DNA of 39,711 nt from JBBSZK01 sp964354995 (GTDB taxonomy: Archaea > Nanobdellota > Nanobdellia > Pacearchaeales > GW2011-AR1), in the NCBI GenBank assembly GCA_964354995.1, contig CAYHBQ010000002.1, forward strand, positions 1 to 39,711. The letters are read 5' to 3'. Of the stretch, positions 21,382-29,481 are shown piece by piece. How positions within the stretch are numbered: position 1 is the first letter of the stretch; every line of letters starts with the position of its first letter. The notes beneath the pieces were generated by a model. The model was not told where the DNA came from and ran no database searches. It saw only the letters and a program-made list of their open reading frames with translations. Both the position numbers and the translations under genes were made by a program.

Positions 21382-23649
21382 ATGGCCGCCGTAGAATCAT
21401 TTTTACCTGCAACAAGCGAACCAAAATTGACTATTGAAAAACAGGTCAAAGAAAAGCCAACCGTAGCCGAGCTGACGACCATCGAGTCGCCTGGCAGACC
21501 GATACCCGCAAACGAACTTGACCAAGACAAAACAAAAAAAAGCAGGAAAAAAACCATACGCCCAAAAAAAGAACCGACGCGCATAAAAGAAAAAAAGGAA
21601 ACCCTTATCAAATTAAACGGAGATGCGATACTCATACTAACCGAAAAACCGCAAGCAGCACTTAAGATTGCATCCGCGCTTGGCAACGCACACAAATACA
21701 GCGAGAACACCGTACCTTTTTATGAACTACAAAGAAACAACAAAACGATTATTGTGGCATCCGCCGTAGGGCATCTATTCAACCTCGCACAGAGCAAAGG
21801 ACAAACAGGGTGGCCTATTTTTGCAATGGAGTGGGTGCCTGCATTTCAAAAAACTGCGTTTACAAAAAGATACTATGACGTTATCAAAAAACTTGCACAC
21901 CGCGCAGAAAGTGTGATCGTTGCAACAGACTATGATATAGAAGGAGAAGTCATCGGATGGAACATTGTTCGTTTTCTGCTCCATCAAAAAGACGCAAAAC
22001 GCATGAAATTCTCAACACTCACCAAACCAGAGCTAGAAAAGGCATACGAACACCCGCTCCCTACGATTGATTGGGGACAAGCCTACGCTGGAGAAACACG
22101 ACATCAAATTGATTGGCTCTATGGAATAAACCTTTCGAGAGCACTCATGGCAGCCATAAAGCGAACAGGAGCGTTTAAGATATTATCAATTGGACGCATC
22201 CAAGGGCCTGCCCTTAAAATCATCGTAGACAGAGAAAAGGAGATTGCAGCATTCACATCGGTACCGTATTGGAACGTGTTCGCCCACATCGGCGAACAAG
22301 CGTTCAAACACCCCAAGGACATTTTTAACAAAGAAGAGTTGAAAGCATTTGAAGATATTCGAGAAGCTGTTGCAGAAACCACAAAAAGGGAGGAGAACGT
22401 CGAACCACCCCACCCGTTTGACCTCACAACGTTACAACGAGAAGCATATGCGTGGCATAAGATAGCTCCCGCGCGAACCTTGCAAATTGCACAAGCACTC
22501 TATCTTGACAGCCTCATATCTTACCCTCGCACGAGCTCTCAAAAAATACCGCAAGAAATCGGACCAAAGGAGATTCTCAAAAAGTTAGAAAAAACATTCC
22601 CTGAAGCAAAAAAAGCATCGCGCCCGCAACCTGTCGAAGGCCCCAAATCCGACCCCGCACACCCTTCTATATACCCCACAGGAGAAATTGCATCGCTGGA
22701 GGGTGATGAAAAAAAGATTTACGAATTAATTGTTAAACGATTTATCAGTGCATTTTCTGACAACGCCTTACTTGCACGAAAAAACGTCACGCTCTCCGCA
22801 GGAGACAAAACATTCACCGCAAATGGAACTAAAATAATGAAAAAGGGATGGATGCAGGTCTACCCTTCTCTAACCGCAGAATCAGAATTAGGAGATTATA
22901 CGGGAAAAGTGATTATCGACAAAATAACCTTTGAAGAAAAAGAAACGCAGCCACCCAAACGATACACGCCAGCTTCACTTATCACGCTCCTTGAAAAGAA
23001 AAATCTCGGCACTAAAACAACACGTTCTATGATTGTTGAAACACTCTTTGACCGAGGCTATCTCGAAGGTACCTCAATAAAGGCAACTCCACTTGGCATA
23101 AAACTCATCGAAGCACTTGAAAAACATTCCCCCATTATAATCGATGAACGGCTCACACAGGATTTAGAAAAAAAAATGGAAGACCTTCAAATCACAAAGG
23201 AAAATAGAGCAGAAAAAGAAAAAGAAATAATTGCCCATGTTGAAAAAATAATTACGGACATCGCACACGGATTCAAAGCCCATGAGCTAGAGATAGGAAA
23301 GGCGCTGCAAGAAGGCAACATTGAACTGCGAGAAATACAAAAAGAACAAGGAAAAATAATGCCCTGCCCCGTTTGTAAAAAGGGCACGCTAAGCATACGA
23401 TACTCAAAAAAAGTCGGACGCTACTTCGTCGCGTGTGATCAATATCCTGCATGCAAAACAACCTTTTCGCTCCCACCCAACGCCCTGATTAAAAAAACAG
23501 AAAAAGTCTCGGAAAACGGCCTCCCACTTCTCATGGCGCTGCGCAAAGGAAAAAAACCTTGGATATTTGAGTTCAATCCCAATTACAAGAAAGATCAAGC
23601 AACAACATCAACTACAGAACCTAAAGAAGATTCTAACGTTCTTCCGTGA
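21382..23649 (+). CDS. topA: DNA topoisomerase IA
   Basis: 755 residues; relaxes negatively supercoiled DNA through a 5'-phosphotyrosine intermediate. A non-conserved, Lys-rich N-terminal extension of about 80 residues precedes the Toprim domain (ILILTEKPQAALKIASALG; VATDYDIEGEVIGWN). The catalytic Tyr lies in SLISYPRTSSQKIP near residue 381. A C-terminal zinc ribbon (CPVCKKG...ACDQYPAC, about 660-690) is followed by a short tail. The extension is encoded with the same start and promoter, so it is likely real; it resembles a DNA-binding or disordered tail. Confidence 0.95.
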   Translation: MAAVESFLPATSEPKLTIEKQVKEKPTVAELTTIESPGRPIPANELDQDKTKKSRKKTIRPKKEPTRIKEKKETLIKLNGDAILILTEKPQAALKIASALGNAHKYSENTVPFYELQRNNKTIIVASAVGHLFNLAQSKGQTGWPIFAMEWVPAFQKTAFTKRYYDVIKKLAHRAESVIVATDYDIEGEVIGWNIVRFLLHQKDAKRMKFSTLTKPELEKAYEHPLPTIDWGQAYAGETRHQIDWLYGINLSRALMAAIKRTGAFKILSIGRIQGPALKIIVDREKEIAAFTSVPYWNVFAHIGEQAFKHPKDIFNKEELKAFEDIREAVAETTKREENVEPPHPFDLTTLQREAYAWHKIAPARTLQIAQALYLDSLISYPRTSSQKIPQEIGPKEILKKLEKTFPEAKKASRPQPVEGPKSDPAHPSIYPTGEIASLEGDEKKIYELIVKRFISAFSDNALLARKNVTLSAGDKTFTANGTKIMKKGWMQVYPSLTAESELGDYTGKVIIDKITFEEKETQPPKRYTPASLITLLEKKNLGTKTTRSMIVETLFDRGYLEGTSIKATPLGIKLIEALEKHSPIIIDERLTQDLEKKMEDLQITKENRAEKEKEIIAHVEKIITDIAHGFKAHELEIGKALQEGNIELREIQKEQGKIMPCPVCKKGTLSIRYSKKVGRYFVACDQYPACKTTFSLPPNALIKKTEKVSENGLPLLMALRKGKKPWIFEFNPNYKKDQATTSTTEPKEDSNVLP

Positions 23650-23822
23650 GGACCATAAAGTACCGTAAATCTTCCCGAATAAGAACCACAATCTCTTCTT
23701 CGACGTTCAGGCAACTGATCACCTGAGGCAGACGCACGAAGCACAGGACTCACACGAGAGCCATAAGAAACATCTTCAAAAGAATAACCGCGAGTCGCGC
23801 TAAACTCGCCTACACAAATCAT
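23595..23822 (-). CDS. Possible small protein after L15e (doubtful)
   Basis: 75 residues from an ATG that begins 1 base after the L15e stop codon. This placement suggests translation coupled to the ribosomal protein. Arg/Gly/Ser-rich (DQLPERRRRDCGSYSGRFTV) with no known domain. The last 55 bases overlap the 3' end of topA on the other strand, and the frame continues upstream through L15e, so it may be a chance frame. Listed because it fills an otherwise unexplained 175-base gap. Confidence 0.33.
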   Translation of the reverse strand: MICVGEFSATRGYSFEDVSYGSRVSPVLRASASGDQLPERRRRDCGSYSGRFTVLYGPHGRTLESSLGSVVDVVA

Positions 23823-23823
23823 G

Positions 23824-24396
23824 TTACTTGCCTCGCTTATTCCATGCTCCGACACTCGGGCGAACCTTGTAATGGCCTTTACTTCTAAATCCTCGGGACT
23901 TGCGAGCCGCACTAGTAATTCCACGTTCTGCCCGACGACGGTTTTTGCGCGAACCTATCCAAGACATAACCGGATCACGAGCAATTTCAGGACGATGAGG
24001 ATCAACCATGATAACTTCAAAAAAGGCATGCTTGCCATCTTTACCAAGAGGATACGAATTAAGCACTTCAAGATTAGGATATTTGCGAGCAGCACGTATT
24101 TCCGCAACCCACTGATAGCTCATCTTGAGAATCTTACGATGATACTGCTTTCGTGACTTACGACCCTTTACTCCTTGGCGTTCACGCTTTCTGCCTCCTC
24201 GCAACACACGTATACGAACCACAACAAAACCTTTCTTAGCTTTATAGCCCAGCGCTCGTGCCCGATCAAGCCGCAAGGGTTTCTCAACAACGAGTGCAGC
24301 ATCACTACGACGCCACTCAATCATACGTTCCTTAAGTGTCACATTGTCAGGACGTTTCCATGCCTGTGCAATATAATGATACATTCCTTGAGCCAT
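23824..24396 (-). CDS. rpl15e: Ribosomal protein L15e
   Basis: 190 residues, the full length for archaeal L15e. The N-terminus MAQGMYHYIAQAWKRPDN and the basic C-terminal region (GITSAARKSRGFRSKGHYKV, then RPSVGAWNKRGK) are characteristic. It is a large-subunit protein found in archaea and eukaryotes only. It has its own TATA box and is not embedded in the usual ribosomal operons here. It is followed by a possible small coupled frame. Confidence 0.97.
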   Translation of the reverse strand: MAQGMYHYIAQAWKRPDNVTLKERMIEWRRSDAALVVEKPLRLDRARALGYKAKKGFVVVRIRVLRGGRKRERQGVKGRKSRKQYHRKILKMSYQWVAEIRAARKYPNLEVLNSYPLGKDGKHAFFEVIMVDPHRPEIARDPVMSWIGSRKNRRRAERGITSAARKSRGFRSKGHYKVRPSVGAWNKRGK

Positions 24397-24417
24397 CTCG
24401 TTCTGTGCTAAAATGGA

Positions 24418-24425
24418 TTTTTAAA
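24418..24425 (-). promoter_or_regulatory. TATA box of rpl15e
   Basis: TTTTTAAA (plus reading) ending 22 bases from ATG 24396 on the minus strand. Confidence 0.6.
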
Positions 24426-24437
24426 CGTTCCTATGGA

Positions 24438-24827
24438 TTAATCATTAACGTACACGAGACCATTAGAACGACGCAAAACGTTAGTCCCAGGGACAAACGT
24501 TCCCGTAACATTCTTAACAAGAACCGAAAGAGCCTGCGAACCATCGAGCGTATGAACGTAGAGCCGACCATCAACAACATCAAGTTCGTAGTCGAGATTA
24601 ACAATTTGCAGAGGTAGCTCAAATGTACGACTGTACCCATCAACAGTGGCATGGGCAAACGCCGTTTCTTCTTGTACCATGCGAGCAACCTGCTGAATAG
24701 TGAGCATCTGACGTTCATATAAACGATCTGAAGAAGAGAGCGCAATCGAAACCAAAAAGGCCACAAAAAAGAACAGAACAAACCCTGTAATAATCATAAA
24801 TTCAACAGAAGACTGTGCACGGTCCAT
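24438..24827 (-). CDS. Type IV pilin-like protein
   Basis: 129 residues. A very short basic leader (MDRA) precedes QSSVEF, with Glu at position 5 after the predicted cleavage site, and a hydrophobic helix (residues 10-30), as in class III prepilins. The rest is beta-strand rich (FELPLQIVNLDYELDVVDGR). Likely processed by a prepilin peptidase, which is not in the window, and inserted in the pilus encoded across the gap. It follows the neighbouring pilin gene after 2 bases. Confidence 0.75.
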   Translation of the reverse strand: MDRAQSSVEFMIITGFVLFFFVAFLVSIALSSSDRLYERQMLTIQQVARMVQEETAFAHATVDGYSRTFELPLQIVNLDYELDVVDGRLYVHTLDGSQALSVLVKNVTGTFVPGTNVLRRSNGLVYVND

Positions 24828-24829
24828 AG

Positions 24830-25246
24830 CTAGCCCTCTTGAATGAGGACGTGATCGTCCTGCGCAATCAATTGTATGCGTTTAACACCTTCGCTAGACG
24901 AAAGCGCCCCTTGTAGAGGAACAGCACTCGAGTAAGAAATAGTATTCGTCCCCGAACGAGAGGCTACCACAAAAAGAAGTTCATCCTCATCAACACTTAC
25001 ACTCGAAACGCCAGAAGGGAGGTATATGCGAAGAAGGATACGAGAAGGCTCTCCAGAATAGAAAACCTCTTCAGAGTTCGTAACAACTGTCTTTGCAAAC
25101 CGATTAAGATTGCTAAATCGTATCTGATCGCCAATACTTGCAGAATAAAAAAGCGCAACCCCCAAAAGTGCAACCACGAGGAGGGTTACAAATGAAACAA
25201 CGATAAGGTATTCAACACTAATTTGCGCTCTTCGTCCGTCGGGCAT
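24830..25246 (-). CDS. Type IV pilin-like protein
   Basis: 138 residues from ATG 25246, beginning MPDGRRAQISVEYLIVVSF. The predicted cleavage after RRA leaves QISVEY with Glu5, then a hydrophobic helix. The open frame runs to earlier ATGs (25279, 25321); 25246 is preferred because the leader is then as short as in sibling pilins, and because the upstream TATA box is then placed symmetrically with that of the divergent gene. The remainder is Ser/Val-rich and strand-like. First gene of a two-pilin unit. Confidence 0.7.
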   Translation of the reverse strand: MPDGRRAQISVEYLIVVSFVTLLVVALLGVALFYSASIGDQIRFSNLNRFAKTVVTNSEEVFYSGEPSRILLRIYLPSGVSSVSVDEDELLFVVASRSGTNTISYSSAVPLQGALSSSEGVKRIQLIAQDDHVLIQEG

Positions 25247-25258
25247 GGCTTCGGTAGG

Positions 25259-25266
25259 TTTATAAA
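25259..25266 (+). promoter_or_regulatory. TATA box for the rightward pilus operon
   Basis: TTTATAAA ending exactly 50 bases before ATG 25316, predicting a leader of about 28 bases. It lies inside the leader of the divergent pilin transcript. Confidence 0.45.
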
Positions 25267-25295
25267 ATAAATCTGACATCTTGATGTGAGGCGCG

Positions 25296-25303
25296 TATTT
25301 AAA
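25296..25303 (-). promoter_or_regulatory. TATA box for the leftward pilin unit
   Basis: TATTTAAA (plus reading) ending exactly 50 bases from ATG 25246 on the minus strand. It lies inside the leader of the rightward transcript. Confidence 0.45.
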
Positions 25304-25315
25304 AGTTAGTAGCCT

Positions 25316-25834
25316 ATGCAAAAAAGAGGAACAAATAAAGTTGTGAGTGTGTTAATAACGCTGGTTGTCACAGCTGCAGTCCTCCACACAGCCGCCCACT
25401 TCGCTATCTATGGTACGGGAATTCCAAATATTAACGAACAAGGTGTTTCTGGATTTGCAATCGGAAGCATAACGGGAGAGCAAATAAAGACAAATTACTC
25501 AAACGCCTCCTCAACATCAAAAGCGATTATTATAGGTGAATGGGCACTTCTAGTTATTCTTATTGTAATAAGTCTTGTCGGAGAACGTATGCACGTTAAA
25601 AAGCAGCACATCGCGCTTGAAATAAAAAAATCAACCGATAAATCAAAAACGGATATTGATGTATTGTACGACCTTCTTAAGGAAAAAAAGAAAATAGACT
25701 TGAGCACGATTGCTGAAACGTTTAAGATAAGTGAAGAAACCGCAACCGAGTGGGCAAAAATATTGGAAGAAGCTCAATTAGCAAGTCTGCACTATCCTCG
25801 ATTTGGCGAGGCCCAACTAAAAATAAAGGAGTAA
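25316..25834 (+). CDS. Membrane-anchored winged-helix protein
   Basis: 172 residues. Signal-anchor helix at residues 9-30, a short outer part with ITGEQIKTNYSNASS, a second helix (about 72-92, WALLVILIVISLVGERM), then a cytoplasmic part. That part ends in a winged-helix fold (DIDVLYDLLKEKKKIDLSTI, then AETFKISEETATEWAKILEE). A DNA-binding or protein-binding regulator held at the membrane is the simplest reading. It is the first gene of the rightward pilus operon, and the next start follows after 3 bases. Function by context only. Confidence 0.65.
   Translation: MQKRGTNKVVSVLITLVVTAAVLHTAAHFAIYGTGIPNINEQGVSGFAIGSITGEQIKTNYSNASSTSKAIIIGEWALLVILIVISLVGERMHVKKQHIALEIKKSTDKSKTDIDVLYDLLKEKKKIDLSTIAETFKISEETATEWAKILEEAQLASLHYPRFGEAQLKIKE
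25825..25831 (+). promoter_or_regulatory. Shine-Dalgarno site for the secretion ATPase
   Basis: AAAGGAG, 6 bases before ATG 25838, overlapping the stop of the previous gene; typical of genes inside operons in this window. Confidence 0.6.
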
Positions 25835-25837
25835 ACC

Positions 25838-27655
25838 ATGAACAAAAAAGAAAAAAACAAATACGCACAACATTTTGGATTACCTCCTATAAAGCCAGTC
25901 GCCCCAGCTCCTGCTCAGACAAGAACTCCTGAAAAAAGAAGAGAACAACCATCGCCTCCGCATGTGCACGAGAAGCATCACGTCAAAATAACAATGCACG
26001 AAAAAAAGAAAGAACATCATCAAAATGTGGCGCATGCTTCCGTGCATCAAAAACAACACGCGCATATCAAACCGCATATATCTCATGAGGTCCATGGCGC
26101 TAAAGCCCCGCATGTGCACGAACATCAAGAGCATCATGCACAAGTAGCCACACACGTAAAAAAAGAAGCAAGCGAAGTTGAAAGATATAACATCGAAATG
26201 GATAACACGCAAGTTACCGTAATTATACGAAAAACTCCTGAAGGAAACCTGTATGAACTCCAACTCCCCCAGATAAATGTAGCGACCGCCGCCCTTCTGA
26301 GAGACATGAGAAACGAACTTGTAACCCTTACTTCAGTAAGCATGAAAGAGCTCGTCGACCCTGAAGCGTTTTCCGCAATAAAGAAGCGGTTCACCGAAGA
26401 TGCACGAAAAATGTTAAAACAGAAACTACCGGGAATTGGTCAAGAAGTCGAAAGCTTTCTAGTTGGCGTACTTATTCAAGACATGTTGGGTCTCGGAAAA
26501 CTTGAGTTTCTCATAAACGATTCAGGATTGGAAGAGATTGTAGTGCCATCCGCTCGCGAGCCCGTACGCGTCTATAGCAAGAAATACGGATGGGTCGTAA
26601 CAAACATAACCATTGGTTCGGAAGAAGAAATTGTAAATTACGCCAATATTATCGCACGACGTGTGGGTAGACAGATAACGGTTCTCAATCCGTTGCTTGA
26701 CGCACACCTTATAACTGGCGACCGTATAAATGCGGTGCTCTATCCCATAAATACAAAAGGAAGCACAATTACCGTCAGAAAGTTTGCGCGTGACCCTTAC
26801 ACGATTATAGACTTCATAAACAATAAGACCTGCGACCTTGACACTGCCGCACTTATCTGGTTGGCCATAGAGTATGAAATGAACATTCTCATCTCGGGAG
26901 GCACCGGTTCAGGAAAAACATCTTTTTTGAACGCGTGTATGCCTTTCGTTCCACCCAACCATCGAATCATAAGCATTGAAGATACGCGAGAGCTCATGCT
27001 CCCAGAATATCTCTATTGGACCCCATTATCAACAAGAACACCGAATGCCGAAGGAAAAGGAGAGGTAAACATGCTCGACCTTCTCGTTAACTCGTTAAGA
27101 ATGCGTCCCGACAGAATCATATTAGGGGAAATGAGAAAACATGAAGAGGCAATGGTCCTCTTTGAAGCAATGCACACAGGGCACTCGGTGTATGCAACCG
27201 TGCACGCTGACTCGGCTCCTGAAACCGTCTCTCGCCTCATTAATCCCCCACTCAATATTCCCGCCAACCTCCTGCGTGCAGTACACCTCAATGTAGTCAT
27301 GTTTAGAGACAGAAGACGAGGAATACGTCGTATTCTGCAAATAGCAGAATTTGAAGCAGAAAAAGACACGGCACATGCAAATATTATTTACAGATGGTCT
27401 GCAGAAGAAGACAAAATAGTGAAACATAGTGAAAGTTCACGGTTCTTTGAAAACGTTGCACGTTCAACAGGCATGTCTTCGAAAGAAATGGACGCGGACT
27501 TGGAAGAAAAAAAGAGAATACTCGCATGGGTAGGGAAAAACAATATGCGTAATATTCAACAAGTAGGAAGAGTAATGAATGTTTATTACAAAAACAAGGA
27601 GCTCCTCAAAGAAGCGCTGGCAAAGAACAACCCTTCCCTTATCCAAAACGAGTAA
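25838..27655 (+). CDS. Pilus/type II-IV secretion ATPase with His-rich N-terminus
   Basis: 605 residues. Residues 1-110 are disordered and contain 20 histidines within about 70 residues (for example PPHVHEKHHVK; HEHQEHHAQVA). The GspE/TadA/VirB11-type core follows: Walker A ISGGTGSGKTSF near 353, the Asp box near 378 (SIEDTRELML), Walker B RIILGEM near 425 and the His box HTGHSVYATVHADS near 447. Such hexamers power pilus assembly at the membrane. It is followed, with a 1-base overlap, by two TadC-like membrane proteins, the standard archaeal pilus motor set. The His tail is not part of the family. Confidence 0.93.
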   Translation: MNKKEKNKYAQHFGLPPIKPVAPAPAQTRTPEKRREQPSPPHVHEKHHVKITMHEKKKEHHQNVAHASVHQKQHAHIKPHISHEVHGAKAPHVHEHQEHHAQVATHVKKEASEVERYNIEMDNTQVTVIIRKTPEGNLYELQLPQINVATAALLRDMRNELVTLTSVSMKELVDPEAFSAIKKRFTEDARKMLKQKLPGIGQEVESFLVGVLIQDMLGLGKLEFLINDSGLEEIVVPSAREPVRVYSKKYGWVVTNITIGSEEEIVNYANIIARRVGRQITVLNPLLDAHLITGDRINAVLYPINTKGSTITVRKFARDPYTIIDFINNKTCDLDTAALIWLAIEYEMNILISGGTGSGKTSFLNACMPFVPPNHRIISIEDTRELMLPEYLYWTPLSTRTPNAEGKGEVNMLDLLVNSLRMRPDRIILGEMRKHEEAMVLFEAMHTGHSVYATVHADSAPETVSRLINPPLNIPANLLRAVHLNVVMFRDRRRGIRRILQIAEFEAEKDTAHANIIYRWSAEEDKIVKHSESSRFFENVARSTGMSSKEMDADLEEKKRILAWVGKNNMRNIQQVGRVMNVYYKNKELLKEALAKNNPSLIQNE

Positions 27656-28536
27656 TGGCATTCAAAATACCCTTCACCCGTGGTCCGCTTGAGAAGTTAA
27701 AAAAGAGAGCAGCTTTCGCTTCTTCGCTTATTTCAAGAAAAAAGGACACGTCACTCGCAGAGATTCTAAAGAACAACGAAATACCCCTTACCCGGGAAGA
27801 ATACTTAGGTATATGTGCAACAACAGGTATAAAAAATTTAGTTATAATCTCAATTATAGCGACGACAGGTTTACTGTTAATTGGAACAAGCAAGTTCTGG
27901 CTTTACGGAATTGGATTCGGATTGATGATTTCCTTATTCACCTTTGGACTCCAACAAGCATACCCGTTCATTTACCAAACAAGACGACAAAAGAATATAG
28001 AGCGAAATCTCATACCTGCCTTAGAAGACATAATGGTGCAACTAAATGCAGGCGTACCGCTCTTTAGCATATTAGTAAACATATCTTCTTCAGATTATGG
28101 TGAACTAAGCAATGAATTTAAGAAAGCGGTAAAAAAGATGAATGCGGGCGTGCCTCAAACAGAAGCACTAGACGACCTTGGAAGGAACAACCCTTCAGTA
28201 TACTTTAGAAGAACGCTCTGGCAAATAAGTAATGGTATGAAAGCAGGGAGCGATATTGTGATAGTCATCAAAGAAAGTATGAAGTCACTTAATCAAGAGC
28301 AAGTTCTGCAGATTCAAACGTACGGCAACAAACTAAACCCGCTTATCATGTTCTATATGCTTATATCGGTCATATTGCCCGCACTAGCGGTGACGTTTCT
28401 CACAATCCTTGCTTCGATGGTGAACCTCGATAAAGCAACGACACAGGGGTTATTCATTGGGGTATTCGTGCTTATTTTGATAATCCAAGTTATGTTCTTA
28501 GGCGTCATAAAATCGACCCGCCCCAGCTTGCTATGA
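27655..28536 (+). CDS. TadC/GspF-like pilus membrane protein 1
   Basis: 293 residues. A cytoplasmic N-terminal part precedes two helices near residues 60-105, then a helical cytoplasmic domain with the T2SSF pattern (LEDIMVQLNAGVPLFSILVN, then KKMNAGVPQTEALDDLG) and two C-terminal helices. It anchors the ATPase and pilus base in the membrane. Only one T2SSF repeat is present; a second copy is encoded next, so the pair probably forms the platform as a heteromer. Overlaps neighbours by 1 and 4 bases. Confidence 0.88.
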   Translation: MAFKIPFTRGPLEKLKKRAAFASSLISRKKDTSLAEILKNNEIPLTREEYLGICATTGIKNLVIISIIATTGLLLIGTSKFWLYGIGFGLMISLFTFGLQQAYPFIYQTRRQKNIERNLIPALEDIMVQLNAGVPLFSILVNISSSDYGELSNEFKKAVKKMNAGVPQTEALDDLGRNNPSVYFRRTLWQISNGMKAGSDIVIVIKESMKSLNQEQVLQIQTYGNKLNPLIMFYMLISVILPALAVTFLTILASMVNLDKATTQGLFIGVFVLILIIQVMFLGVIKSTRPSLL

Positions 28537-29447
28537 TACGAGACAACAGCGCCCAAGAAAAGAGCAAGAGATCGCGCCAGATAGTGTATCTGCTCGTGAT
28601 AGCCTCGATAATTATTGGAATTGGCGCGTATTACATAACCGGAAGTACAAAAACGTCATTGATAACCTTAGTCAGTTCCGTAACCATATTGGGTGTTTCT
28701 TATTACGCCAATGAAAAAATGATTCTTACGAAAAAAATAAAGAAGATGGAAGATGCATTCCCCGACTTCCTTGAGCTCATGGCAAGCAACTTGCGTGCCG
28801 GAATGACGATAGACAAGGCACTACTTGCAAGTTCACGCGAGGAATTTGCTCCGCTTGACCTTGAAATAATGAAGTTAGGTAAAGACATAGCAACAGGGAA
28901 AAACATTGAACGCGCACTTAAAGAAATGGCAGAACGCATTAATTCAGAGAAAATACGAAAAACACTTCTTGTTATAATCTCAGGTATAAAGGCGGGAGGC
29001 AACCTCGCAGCGCTGCTTGAAGAGACCGCAATCCACACGCGTGAAAGAGGATTTGTAGAAAAACGGGCCGCATCAAACGTACTCATGTATGTCATATTCA
29101 TATTCTTCGCACTTGCCGTTGGCGCCCCAGTACTCTTTGGACTATCCGCGGCATTAGTGCAAATAATAACCAACCTGCTTGCAACACTCCCGCCCATAGA
29201 AAGTGCAAATATACAAATGCCCTTCACGCTTACTCAAATATCAATATCAACCACATTTGTCACGTATTTTTCGCTAATATTTCTTATTATGACCAATGTT
29301 TTGGGTTCGTTGGTACTCGGTTCAGTTAGTAAAGGAGAAGAAAAAGCAGGCATAAAATACATTGCCCCATTAATCATTCTGAGTGTAAGCATATTTTTCA
29401 CTGTTAAACAAGTACTATTAACCTACTTTGCAGACTTTTTAGGGTAG
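28533..29447 (+). CDS. TadC/GspF-like pilus membrane protein 2
   Basis: 304 residues with the same plan: two N-terminal helices (residues 17-60), a T2SSF core (FPDFLELMASNLRAGMTIDK, then ASSREEFAPL), a long hydrophobic region around 185-225, and two more helices at the end. Its start overlaps the preceding stop by 4 bases, so the two platform proteins are made in equal amounts. It closes the operon that begins at 25316; the next gene has its own TATA box. Confidence 0.88.
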   Translation: MIRDNSAQEKSKRSRQIVYLLVIASIIIGIGAYYITGSTKTSLITLVSSVTILGVSYYANEKMILTKKIKKMEDAFPDFLELMASNLRAGMTIDKALLASSREEFAPLDLEIMKLGKDIATGKNIERALKEMAERINSEKIRKTLLVIISGIKAGGNLAALLEETAIHTRERGFVEKRAASNVLMYVIFIFFALAVGAPVLFGLSAALVQIITNLLATLPPIESANIQMPFTLTQISISTTFVTYFSLIFLIMTNVLGSLVLGSVSKGEEKAGIKYIAPLIILSVSIFFTVKQVLLTYFADFLG

Positions 29448-29452
29448 ATAGC

Positions 29453-29460
29453 TTTTTATA
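29453..29460 (+). promoter_or_regulatory. TATA box of the KaiC-like gene
   Basis: TTTTTATA ending 22 bases before ATG 29482. Confidence 0.6.
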
Positions 29461-29481
29461 ATAAAATCGGTTCGTAGAGAG

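Noticed and set aside
23650..23823. Structured or guide RNA between topA and rpl15e
   Set aside because: Scattered CTGA and GTGAT-like words occur on both strands but do not form a consistent C/D or H/ACA arrangement.
24431..24781. 116-codon frame overlapping the 24438-24827 pilin on the same strand
   Set aside because: Alternative frame of a sequence that carries a clear prepilin signal in the other frame.
25838..26170. CRISPR-like or DNA repeat array in the His-rich stretch
   Set aside because: The repetition is at protein level (His codons in varied contexts); there are no equal-length repeats with spacers.
25880..26394. Two leftward frames (127 and 86 codons) antisense to the ATPase N-terminus
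   Set aside because: They mirror the histidine-rich repeats of the ATPase; Met/Phe-rich artefacts without promoters.
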